64,000 bases of DNA from Gigaspora rosea (taxonomy: Eukaryota; Glomeromycota; Glomeromycetes; Diversisporales; Gigasporaceae). Each line of letters starts with the position of its first letter. Position 1 is the first letter of the stretch. The stretch is taken from assembly GCA_003550325.1 (NCBI GenBank), contig QKWP01001949.1, forward strand, positions 33,914 to 97,913, read 5' to 3'. Of this stretch, positions 1 through 9,812 are shown one piece after another. The translations under genes were made by a program, and so were the position numbers. Below the pieces are notes generated by a model. That model did not search any database. It was not told the origin of the DNA and saw only the letters and a list, made by a program, of their open reading frames with translations.

Positions 1-687
1 CGAAAATAGTAAAGTTTCATTTTGTTGAAACAAGAAAAAAAAAAAAAAGAGGGGGGAATAGTGAAAGCATAAAAAAAAAAAATCTTTGTTGAATTGAATT
101 AATAAATATAAATTCAAACATGTAGGGGGAGCAAAATTGGTTACTTTGGTACCCAATAGATATACGATCATACGATTTAAAACCATAGTACAATACTGTA
201 CTGTACTGCAATACTACAGTAAACTATAATAGTAAACGTTAAAAAATTAAAATAGACGTACTTTAGCTAATATAAATGTCTATGCACGTACGTACAGTAC
301 GTACTTACATAAGTGGCCCTGATTGAAATAGGATACTATAGTGTAACATCAGGCACAACATATTTGATATCTGATATACACTTGAAGATTAACATTCGTA
401 ATATCTTAGAACACTAATAGAAATTTGGCGGCAGCTTGCAGATTGGTCAGCTTTATATAGGCAATTGATACCATATATAAAATTCATGCATCTTAAAAAA
501 AATACACTCAGCCCAAATAATTTACTTGGCATTTATAAAATATTAAAATGAACGATATTTTTTTAGTTTAAAAGGTTTCTCCCTGCATTTTTTTCGTTCT
601 TAATAAAGCACGTTAAAGAATTAACGTCAAAAAAAAAAAATCCTGTTTTCATTTTTTTTTTAATTAATTATCATATATAAATAAATA
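1..687. other. AT-rich 5' flank, no gene seen
   Basis: Contains only homopolymer A/T tracts and a small self-complementary cluster of ACGTACGT/GTACAGTAC words at about 285-308. An AT-rich leader with TATATAAATAAATA lies directly before the first ATG of the next gene, but no promoter element can be assigned with confidence. Confidence 0.6.
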
Positions 688-1973
688 ATGTTGAAGCTAT
701 CTACCATAGGAACAATTACTTTCATTTCTATCTTAGCGCAAGCGATAGTAGTCCCCATATTAGAAGCTTTCGTTGTTTATTATCATGTCAGTTTCGTTAG
801 TCAATATACTCTTGATAATGTTGGAATTGGAATATCTGAGGCTGATTTAATTTATCATGCTATGTAAGTATATAAATTTATTATATTCAATTTTATAAAT
901 AATTAATGATTTTTTTTTTATCATTTTAAGATTTATCCTAGCGTTATTCTTTCAAGTATTTTTAGCTGCTGATGCTCTATGGCGTCGTAATAGTGTTCAG
1001 ATAATTGGTCTTGTAGTATTCAACTTCCTTTCATTAGCATATGCAGGAATACAACTTTATCAGCATCAAATCCTAGAAGACCAAGGAACTGCGAATGCTG
1101 ATTATAACCCAAAAGATCTTCGTTTCCCTAAATACGATAAAGATGCTCCAAAAATATACTATGAAGGAAAGATGAGACCAATTGAACATTCTATTATTGG
1201 TCTAATGGCTGGTTTTTCTGTATATTTGGCAATCATATCTTATTTACTTTCTAAAGAATTTGGTTGGGAAAATTATAAAACTTATTCTGCTGATATTAAG
1301 GTTCGAGATGCATATATGAACCTTACAATTTTACAAACATTGATTAAGTTAGACACATTTTTTATCGGATCGTACGCTTTACAATTAATACCTTCTAAAA
1401 ATATTGGTTATGCAACTGAAGTTTTGTCTTTAATTGAAGTTGTTCTAGTTTTCGTTTTTGGTACTGCTATGTTAGTTATGGCTTGGTTCTCCGTCGTTAA
1501 AGAAATGAAATATCTTTTATTATCAGTAATCAATATTTATACACTTTCGTTGATTTATTGGGTATGGCGAGTTATAGCAGTTAACATTATTCCAAATAAT
1601 CAAAGTTCAGGTATTTAATAATTTATTTATTTTAATCAAAATCAAATTTATTGAATGTTTATTTACACATAATTCTATACAATTTTTTTTTTTTTAATTA
1701 GATCCGTATCTATTTACTCGACGATTTTTAACTTTCTTTTTAACTACAATAATTGCATTTGTAATAATTACTATAATTTATTGTATCATTTGCTTCAGAA
1801 ATATGAAGCGTGGAACTTATGTACTTACAGTATTTGGAAAATCTGAAAAGGAGCTCGAATCAAAAAATTTAGATTATTTAGATCCTTCATCACCTAGATC
1901 AAAAAGACAAAGTGCAATTCATCAACAACGATTACGAGCACAAGAAAGAGAGTCTAGAATAATTCTTGATTAA
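688..1973 (+). CDS. UPF0658-type Golgi multi-pass membrane protein, three exons
   Basis: Predicted 375-residue protein encoded by exons 688-863, 931-1610 and 1702-1973. The introns (864-930, GTAAGT...TTTTAAG; 1611-1701, GTATTT...AATTAG) restore one open frame exactly. The ATG at 688 is the first in frame and opens a hydrophobic N-terminus. I see about seven or eight membrane segments: roughly residues 6-30, 60-80, 86-107, 146-168, 190-205, 222-246, 250-275 and 293-318. A basic, Arg/Gln-rich, Ser-containing cytosolic tail follows. A charged loop (DYNPKDLRFPKYDKDAPKIY) sits between membrane segments 3 and 4. Length and layout match the fungal UPF0658 Golgi apparatus membrane proteins, whose biochemical role is unknown. 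No frameshift or internal stop is present, and AATAAA at 2052-2057 could serve for polyadenylation. The family name rests on recognition, not on a search. Confidence 0.75.
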
Positions 1974-2100
1974 CAACATAATTTTATAATATAAGATAAA
2001 GTTTAAAATATATTATTTTTTTGTAAAGAATGTTATCATATCATATATACTAATAAACAATAATGCATTTAAATGTTTAATTGTAAACATTATTGAATAT

Positions 2101-2210
2101 GTTCAAATGAACTGATTCTAAACTGATTCGATCTATTTTTTTATTTTCATGTTATTTTTGAATGTGTTCAAATGAACCGGTTCTAAACTGATTCGATCTA
2201 TTTTTATAAC
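2101..2210. repeat. Two-copy direct repeat, period 65 bp
   Basis: A roughly 40-bp block beginning GTTCAAATGAAC occurs at 2101-2140 and again at 2166-2205 with few differences, just downstream of the membrane-protein gene. It looks like a local tandem duplication. Confidence 0.7.
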
Positions 2211-3725
2211 AGTTCGTTCAAAAAATTGAATTGAATTCTAAGTAAATGACTAAATAAGAATTTAGATTAAAGTTTAAAATCATAAATTTATCTCAAACTC
2301 TAACCTACTATATATGGTACTATACACTCGTAGTTTAGGATTTTGACACTCAATGCTAGTTAGAAACGTTTGAGAACTTATATGAATTAAATCCATGTTC
2401 ACAAATACAATGCGTTACGTATTAATTCTTTCGATAGATTTTATAGATATGTGCCTAAATTAAATATTCCCGCATTCCAACTTTATTTGAAACCCCCTGA
2501 AATAACTTAAATTGACGAAGAGTTCCAAGTTAATTTCAGGATCAAAAATGCCTAATTTTAGGCTGATCAAATTCCATAATACAGTAATATTATATGTAGT
2601 TTTTTATTAAATGGGGCTAGATTTCCTCATACGTTAGTTGCATAATGCAATAATCATAAAAAGACAATAACTTCTTAATGCGTTATATATCTGTTTCTAA
2701 TACATGTAAATTATCTTGTACAAATATGATTACCTAGGTTTTAATTATTGTGCATTAAAAAACCCGAGTTACAAATATTCATAATTCTATCAATCTATAT
2801 ATTGTTCTATCCATTATCAGGCCACATAATTTATCTAGTTGGGTTTTTTCATATCTTAGATTATTATTCTCTATGTCTATATACGAACAAATTACTTACA
2901 TTATTACTAGTATTTATTAAAGCTAAAAATATTATAAATTAACACTTAATATTAAAAATGTGATATAACTAAATACATTGTAAATGCATTAAATGATATA
3001 CCTTTAAAGTTACTAGTACCTTATTTGTGCATAATAGCGGGCTGGGGCATTATATATCGAAATTTTCCTTTTTCAATTAAATTACTTTAAATATTGCTCG
3101 AAATATCGTCGAAATAACGAAGCGCCCGCCTTTTATGAAACTTGATGTTTTTCTAATAATTTTGAGTCTAGAACACCGTTATTAATTAAGTTTATCATAA
3201 TAGAACCCATGTATTCTATTTTTACTCGATGTAATACACATGCGCACTTCAAATAACGTGCGAGGGCGTTATTTTATGTGCAAATACGATATTACTTTAT
3301 ATATATTATTATATTTGAAATTAATTTATTAAGTTAGTTTAACATTACAATACATTTAAAATTGTATAAGGCATTTACTATTTTTAATAAAATAATTAGT
3401 ACTGTACTACTTTTTAAATTCATTCCCAATAATTCATTTCACGCTGATTCCAAAAAGGTAAAAAGCAGTATTATACACTCCGTTAAGATTATCCATTTTA
3501 GCAGATTTTTATAATGCTTAAATGCCTTGTGTTTATTCTTTTAACCCAAACTCATAAATAATAAATAACTTAATATATTCTACTAAAATATTCATGTCTA
3601 CAGATTTTCGATAATAAATGAATGCCTTTTTTTTCATCGTTTCAATTCCATGTTTCATAATAGTTGAACCATCTGGATAAAGTTTGTTTCGCAGCTGCAT
3701 GATTTAAACCAATCAAAGCTGAATA
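2211..3725. other. Gene-free AT-rich stretch
   Basis: No reading frame, splice pattern or RNA gene is convincing here. The short open frames are compositional accidents in AT-rich sequence. I found no inverted or tandem repeat longer than a few tens of bases. Confidence 0.5.
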
Positions 3726-5020
3726 TTGACGAAACTATCTCGTAAGGACCTCAAACTGACAAATTTACGAATGACGAAACTTTGCGAATGGTGATAAATA
3801 TAGTACATATAATAAGTTATCTCTATACGATTAACAATGCTGCATAATGCATATCAATAACAATAATACATAACAATGTTACTTATTAAGGTATAAATTT
3901 GTTGTGTTACAATTTTGGTGTTCAATATACAAATCACGTGAAAAATAACTTACCGTGACTTGCTAAAATTAACTTATTGGAATTCCAAATCAAGTTCAAT
4001 ATTACCAACCCGTTTTTTAAAATTTCCTTATCTGGAATGCAGAAATCACGATTAGGGTTAAGGTTAATGATGCTTAACGAAACTATTTTCGCACTGACTC
4101 GTCTATGGTTTCGTCCGACGAAACTTTGACGATTGACGAAACTACAGACGATTGACGAAACTATAGACGATTGACGAAAACTATAGACGACTGACGAAGC
4201 CATTGAAGAAACTAGATATGGATTTCATGTGTGCTGAGAAAGTCTGAGCTAATTGTGGATAATTAAAGCTAACCAACTAATTAATCTAGCTAATACAAAA
4301 CTATACAACAATTGTCCCAAGAATCCTAGATTTGGACCGGGTCTCAAGTTAGTAGGGTCTTGTTACGGCGTAACTGGGATCTAAGATAAGTATAGTTTAC
4401 TCAATTCTACTTTTGGTTCTTATTTTCCAAATACTTTCTTAATATTAATTCTATAGTTCTATCAATTCCGCAATTGTAGGATTCGAATAATCAATTTCAA
4501 TCGTGAACTCGGTTCACGATGTCACATGATCGGGTAATCGGGAAAATCGGGTGCCCTTATGTCAAGCAAATGATCTACAAAATTTAGGCTCAGAACCAAT
4601 AAAAATTGCAGGATCTTCGGATCTCCGTGTAACATAAACAACTGCTAACGATAAAAACAAAACAAAGAAATCGTGTAATACCACAAAATTTTACTATGAG
4701 AACAGTATGAGAACTATGAACTAGCTCCGTTTTCTAAGTAAAAAAATGCGTATCAGGAAAAAGAGCATTATTTTCAAATATCGGATGTACCTCGGAACGC
4801 CCAGAAGGCGTTTATGCACCAACCAGTTTTTAATGATTCCTAAACCAAAAATCGCACTTTTTATTTTTATTTATCTCATAAATATATATATATTCTCACG
4901 AGTTTTGTTGTTCGACATGAGTTTTTTCATTCACGAGTTTCGTCATTCGTCAAATTAAAGTTGCCTGACGAAATGGTTATGTCATTCGTCTAGACGAACC
5001 TATTTCGTCATTCGTCAGGC
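3726..5020. repeat. Repeat region with GACGAA words in inverted orientation
   Basis: GACGAAAC words face right at about 3728, 3770 and in a dense run at 4117-4200, where GACGAAACTATAGACGATT-like units repeat about four times. The reverse complement TTTCGTCATTCGTC occurs at about 4936-5018. Short words reiterated in opposite orientation near both ends resemble the subterminal motif clusters of DNA transposons such as hAT elements. No clean terminal inverted repeat or target duplication was found, so the boundaries are approximate. Confidence 0.4.
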
Positions 5021-5564
5021 ATCATTAGTTGATGTTAGAGTTTAGGGCAGACATTAGTGGGTTCGTTAGATGTATCAGCATTTTAATTTTATACATATTG
5101 GTTTTTTTATAGTAATAATCTTTAACATAAATATTCAATATTTTGGTTATTATGTAATTTCACACTTTTATTTATGGTTGATTTAGTATGCGATATCACG
5201 AAGTATATGGTTACTATAGCGAGTTAAGTGATTTGAGTCCGCACGCAGTAAAACGTGAATTTCTGCACTTAAACATCACGACATGCATCACATAATACTA
5301 TATTTATCTATTATATGAGAATTGTTTAACCAAACATCTCTAACAGGTTTTGTCTCGATTAAAACAAATATCTTTTTAGCTGGATATATCCGTATTTTAA
5401 CGATATAAAAGGAATATTGGGCAGAGTAATGCTAATAAATGTGCATCTCATAATGATTTATTTTTTAATTTACGCTAAGTAGGAACATCAACTAAGAAAT
5501 CAAACTATGTTAGATAACTATAGCATTTTTCATATCACAAATTTTTACGTTACACAAACAACAA
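5021..5564. other. Gene-free AT-rich stretch
   Basis: Nothing recognisable apart from AT-rich sequence leading up to the proposed Helitron 5' end. Confidence 0.5.
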
Positions 5565-5730
5565 TCTATATACTATTAAATCTCTATAATGTGTCCGCGT
5601 TAAAAACGTTCTGATTGGCTTGCTTATGCATACACACAAACATGAATGTTGTCAGAAAACCGGATTTTGAAAATTTTTTTTTGTCTTACGTTGTCACGAG
5701 ATAAATTATCTCTCCGAAGCTAGAATTTTA

Positions 5731-5774
5731 ATAAGGTAGCTGCGCAACGCAGTTGTGCTAAAAACCAGGAACGG
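5731..5774 (+). repeat. Hairpin-core repeat, left copy
   Basis: A 44-bp block starting ATAAGGTAGCTGCGCAACGC and ending CCAGGAACGG. It can form a GCGCAAC-gca-GTTGTGC hairpin. A reverse-complement copy lies at 7685-7728, about 2 kb away, and related copies occur at about 25281-25331, 46729-46763 and 59630-59668. It is unusually GC-rich for this window. Confidence 0.7.
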
Positions 5775-6474
5775 AAATTTCTTGAGTATATGATTGGTTT
5801 TTCATCTATTTAGTATGTTAAGTTTGTAGAATTTTTTTGAATAGACGAGAAAGAGTGGGAGACAAGTGGCTTAGCTTACTGAATAGTTTAACCATTGCCT
5901 TTTTTAATTATAAAATAGTCTTGGTTGTTGCATTTAGTGATTTAGAAATTATAGTTAATGTGGCATCTATAGTGTTGAGTTTAAATATTTTGATAAACAA
6001 TGAATACTCATATAGAAATACGTGGTAGGTATATAAGTGTTTACGAACGTAATATACTAATATGAATAGCAAAAGTATAATCAAAATTTTTAATATTCTG
6101 TATCGTAATCTATCAATCGGATAGTAAACCCGCATGAAAAGTTTATTATTTTATAACGATTGTATCAATATAAACATAACACAACGCAAACGCGATGCAA
6201 TAGAAAAGTCAACGTGGCATTGGTTACATCGGTCACATTAGGTGGTCGAATTTTCAAACTTATCCACATTTGCCACATTCAAATAAATTTAAAAAGCATA
6301 TCCAATCGGTCATCTAACCAGATGTGAATACTTGTGTATACATATAACCTTAATAACATTTCGATAAGCCATAAACTCATCACATACTGTCACATGGCAG
6401 CGTCTTAAACAGGCAATTACCAATCCGAAATTACCCGTGTTTATATATTTAGAGATCACAGCCATCCAACCAAA

Positions 6475-6560
6475 TGCAAGATTTTGTGGAACGAACTTCA
6501 ATTCACATTCATGTAAACCATACTCTTCGTTTTCACTTACGGAAATCTCCGTTCCTGGTA
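6475..6560 (-). repeat. ACCAGGAACG-headed dispersed repeat (minus orientation)
   Basis: Read on the minus strand, ACCAGGAACGG is followed about 60 nt later by CCACAAAATCTTGCA and a TTGGTTGG segment. The same order (ACCAGGAACG, then CRCAAAATCTT, then GATTGGTCC) occurs on the plus strand at 23776-23870 and 63822-63910. The open frame covering 6310-6501 on the minus strand is part of this repeat and is not considered a gene. Confidence 0.5.
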
Positions 6561-7684
6561 TTGCGCTGTAAATCCCGTGAATAAATAATCAAGGAGCCAC
6601 AAATATCAAGATTAAGTAATATTCACTAAAATATGACTCATGTGGTGACAGCAAATAATCAAGAAGCCACAAATATCAAGACTAAATAATATTCACTAAA
6701 ATATGACTTATGTGGTAGCCGCAATGATTTTCACTAAAACAAACCAACATCCTATTAAATTAATTTGCAAATATGGTACAGTAATTATTTTTACTGCACG
6801 TCCGTAAGGACGTGCAAGAATGCTAGTTAAATTCAAATTCGGATTGTATATTTAACTGTAATTACAGTAAGAGAATAATATTAATAATAATTGAAATTTC
6901 AATGTGTTATCAAGAAATCGAATTACCTTGAAACTTTCACGAATTGTTTATAAAATGCTAAAGAATAAAACTATGTTTTCAGATTTTTATCGATATATAA
7001 ATTTTGTATATTTGTCTTATAGAATAAGTTGAATTTTGTTAATTGAAATAAAAACAAGAACTATCGAAACTATAAGTTAAAACTTATTTAGAGCTATCGC
7101 AAAAAATTAAATATAGAACCTTCGAAATAGTTCTAAAGAACATTTCTCATTCAAAAGAAACTCAAAAAATAAGTACAATACTCGTGTGAATCTTTTAGAA
7201 TTTTGCTTTTTTTTTTATAATTAAAATAATGTAAAAATAATATTCAATTTATTAAGTTAATTTCGCCAATAAAAATTTGATCATAGTATCTAACATAGTT
7301 TTGATTTACATAGTTGATGTTCTACCCTAGTAAGTTGTGAAGCTTCTGAAATCAAAATTACATGTAATTTTGATCATATGAATAATTTTGGCCAAAATTT
7401 TTGTAAAGCTGGCATGAAAATAAATATAAAGTTCCGAACGCGATGATGGATTTCTATTAATGCTGGTAAAAATTTGTAATGCTAGTGTTATTATCATGTG
7501 ACAATGTACTATTTATTGTGTAATTTATGCAATACATCACTATACAGTACGTACGTGGAATGTATAGTTTATGCGAAATAACTCCCAAAAATGTAATTTC
7601 GAATTTTGATCGAATTAAAAGCTTAATCCGGACCATTATTCAACGTGTCTCTAGACGTTATTTCGCGTTTATTCAGTTCATCAT

Positions 7685-7728
7685 CCGTTCCTGGTTTAGC
7701 GCAACTGCGTCGCGCAGCTACTTATTAT
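7685..7728 (-). repeat. Hairpin-core repeat, right copy (inverted)
   Basis: Reverse complement of the 5731 block, running CCGTTCCTGG to AGCTACTTATTATTA. With the left copy it brackets about 2 kb. This could be a terminal-inverted-repeat element or two independent insertions of one repeat. The TTATTATTAAT run next to the block also occurs beside the copy at 25331. Confidence 0.65.
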
Positions 7729-7784
7729 TAATATAATTTATAATCATGTTAAATCTGGATAATTTTTGTTAAGGTTTGTTATTT

Positions 7785-7923
7785 GAGTGCTGTCAAGGGA
7801 AAACCAGTAAGTCATTTACCCATTATCATCGCAGTGATATGTACCCTTAATTCTTATAGGGGCAGATATAATTACGATAATAATGAGTTAAATGGCTTAC
7901 TGGTTTTCCCTTGGCCAGCACTC
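7785..7923. mobile_element. Palindromic MITE, 139 bp
   Basis: Ends are GAGTGCTGTCAAGGGAAAAC and its near-perfect reverse complement GTTTTCCCTTGGCCAGCACTC. The arms extend for about 35 bp (CCAGTAAGYCATTTA inside). ATTT precedes the element (7781-7784) and follows it (7924-7927), a possible 4-bp target duplication. It has no coding capacity. Confidence 0.75.
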
Positions 7924-8126
7924 ATTTCGTAATTATGTTTGACTATCACTATATATTAAAATATCCGGAGTTATTCACGTTGGACAGATTATGTAATATA
8001 TTTGTATATGGTTTTTTGGGTCGCCAAAGGAAAAACATATAGGGATTTTAAATTAATAATATCAAACATAAATCATAAATTGCACAATCAACCGATCTCT
8101 TTGTGGCACTCGTTTTTTACTATATA

Positions 8127-8159
8127 GCCCGTCGTTTAAGGGCGTGCTTTAATGCCTAG
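8127..8159 (+). mobile_element. Possible Helitron 3' terminus (diverged family)
   Basis: GCCC...GGGC hairpin at 8127-8143, then CTAG at 8156-8159 and a T. The order resembles the 6796-6826 terminus (hairpin, short spacer ending in ATGC, CTAG-T), but the stem is short and the spacing longer. No 5' end was identified. Confidence 0.3.
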
Positions 8160-8863
8160 TGTATTTATAAAAATTTCATAAGATTTTATCAAGCTTACAG
8201 TACAAAAGTTGGAGTTTTGTAATTAATTGTGACAACTAAAGTTAGAATCATTGTAAAAAATATGTATATTTAAAGTTGACTATTGCACCATAAATTATTC
8301 CCAAAAAATTTTATTTATGAATAATAAAACTAATATTTTAATCTAATTTATCCTTTGTTATTGCTAATATCAAAAAGATATTAACTAGGAACAGATATTT
8401 AGAAAACGGTTTTGATATTTCGACACCTACATAGATCATTTGTTTTTAAAGCTTTGATTGAAATCTCTCGATAATAAGTCTGATGAAATTTGATGTACTT
8501 TTTTTCTTTTAGGAAATTTTAAGAATCCATAGAATTCAATAGTAATAATAATAATAATCATAAAAAGAAAGTTTAAGTTTTATCGGTTGGTTGTTGAGTA
8601 TCTTCGATCAAAACCATAAAATTTTGTCGCGACTTACATTTTGAAACTTTTACTAAAGGTACATCAGTGTCCACCTTATGAATTCGATGAACTGTTTTTT
8701 TTTGAATTAAATTGATTCGTAGAATTTAAATAAAAAAGAGTTCATTAATTGGTTGTTGTGATAGTCTCAATCAAATTCATGGAAAAATATTGCTGCAGCT
8801 TATATTTTTGATAAACGTTTGGAATATTTTTAAATCCTTCATCGAAAGATATCTTGCCAACAA
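8160..8863. other. Gene-free AT-rich stretch
   Basis: Short direct similarities around TTGATGAAATTTGATG and AGAATTCAATA link this stretch with the palindrome that follows. No gene is visible. Confidence 0.45.
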
Positions 8864-8947
8864 CTTGATGAAAGTTGATGAACTTTTTTATTTGAATTCT
8901 ATAGACTCATAGAATTCAATAAAAAAAGTTCATCGAATTTCATCAAG
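8864..8947. repeat. 84-bp palindrome
   Basis: CTTGATGAAAGTTGATGAAC at one end is matched by GTTCATCGAATTTCATCAAG at the other. The centre holds TTGAATTCTATAG facing ATAGAATTCAA. It would form a long hairpin with a short loop, and may be a small foldback element. Confidence 0.65.
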
Positions 8948-9476
8948 TGTTGTCAAGAATTTTCGAACAAGTGAGTAACCCACATGTGTGTGTAAATACA
9001 AAAAAAAAAGGACATAGAAATATCAGTTCCCTATTAATTATTATTAATAAATGCTAAAATTTATCAAAAATATTTAAAAATTTAGTAACTGTGGTTTTTT
9101 TAATAGCATTACATTTATTAATAATATATTTAATTTAGCTAGATAGGCTTATTAAAAACCAAACAAATTTAAATTTTAAATTTTTATAAATTGGCTTGGT
9201 CAAACATTAATAACTTGAAATCTTTTTTTTATATTTGAAATAGTCAGGTAAATATTTTAAATATATTAAGTCAGGCTTTGTTAAATTTGAATATTATTAT
9301 CTATTAGATTACAATACGTCTAATGATCACGTGAAAATGACATTCTGGTGACAACGCAGGAGTAGTTGGCTTTAGCCTGCCCTGCTTAACAATACACCAA
9401 TCCTGACTGTAGCGTATGCTATGATTGTGACATAAGTTAAACATTTTTGTCTGCACGATAGTTACATGCGGAGAAT
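8948..9476. other. Gene-free AT-rich stretch
   Basis: Nothing beyond AT-rich low complexity is seen between the palindrome and the TCCACAATT cluster. Confidence 0.45.
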
Positions 9477-9712
9477 TATTTCCACAATTGTGGAAAACTT
9501 TATTCTACAAATTCCACGAATCGTAGAATCGCAATTCTACAATTAACACGGCTTACATTTTGATGCAAGGATTTACAGGATGTAACTTCTACAATTGAAT
9601 TCCACAATTCCACAACGGTGTGAAACTATGGAATTACTTAAATTAGATATTCCACAATTTCACACTGGTGGAATTGTACAATGTAATACGTGTAGAATTC
9701 ACAATATTTATT
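9477..9712. repeat. Cluster of TTCCACAATTG words in both orientations upstream of the kinase
   Basis: At least eight occurrences of CCACAATT, TCTACAATT or their complements (for example CCACAATTGTGG at 9482-9493) occur within about 235 bp, ending about 100 bp before the kinase ATG. The words are arranged as nested inverted repeats. They may be transposon subterminal motifs or promoter-proximal sites; the sequence does not decide. Confidence 0.45.
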
Positions 9713-9812
9713 TGTCGTACTAATTTAAAACGGACAATACTTCTCCTGCATTACTAGTACGTACGTGCATACATACTGTATTCCTCAAACAAGATTAGTG
9801 CATGCAAAAGTC

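Larger units (their letters stand above)
5565..6826 (+). mobile_element. Non-autonomous Helitron-like element (copy 1)
   Basis: The 3' end has the classic Helitron layout. An 8-bp stem hairpin (GCACGTCC-GTAA-GGACGTGC, 6796-6815) is followed 7 nt later by CTAG (6823-6826) and then a host T. A plausible 5' end, TCTATATACTATTAAA, starts at 5565 directly after an A, as expected for insertion between A and T. No Rep/helicase coding sequence is present, so it would be non-autonomous. Two imperfect tandem units of about 72 bp (6578-6722) precede the 3' end and recur at 24745-24845. The 3' end is well supported; the 5' end is a guess. The element also contains one end of the hairpin-core repeat at 5731. 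Confidence 0.55.

Noticed and set aside
1172..1618. Open frame of 148 codons treated as a complete gene
   Set aside because: It is only the middle exon part of the three-exon membrane-protein gene; splicing at 864-930 and 1611-1701 joins it to flanking coding exons.
4746..4958. 70-codon plus-strand frame with hydrophobic segment
   Set aside because: Overlaps the GACGAA/TTCGTC word region and has no family or splice context.
9765..9812. Upstream GTG start for the kinase
   Set aside because: Eukaryotic genes use ATG; ATG at 9813 begins the family-like N-terminus (MANIPVEWLEKAI).
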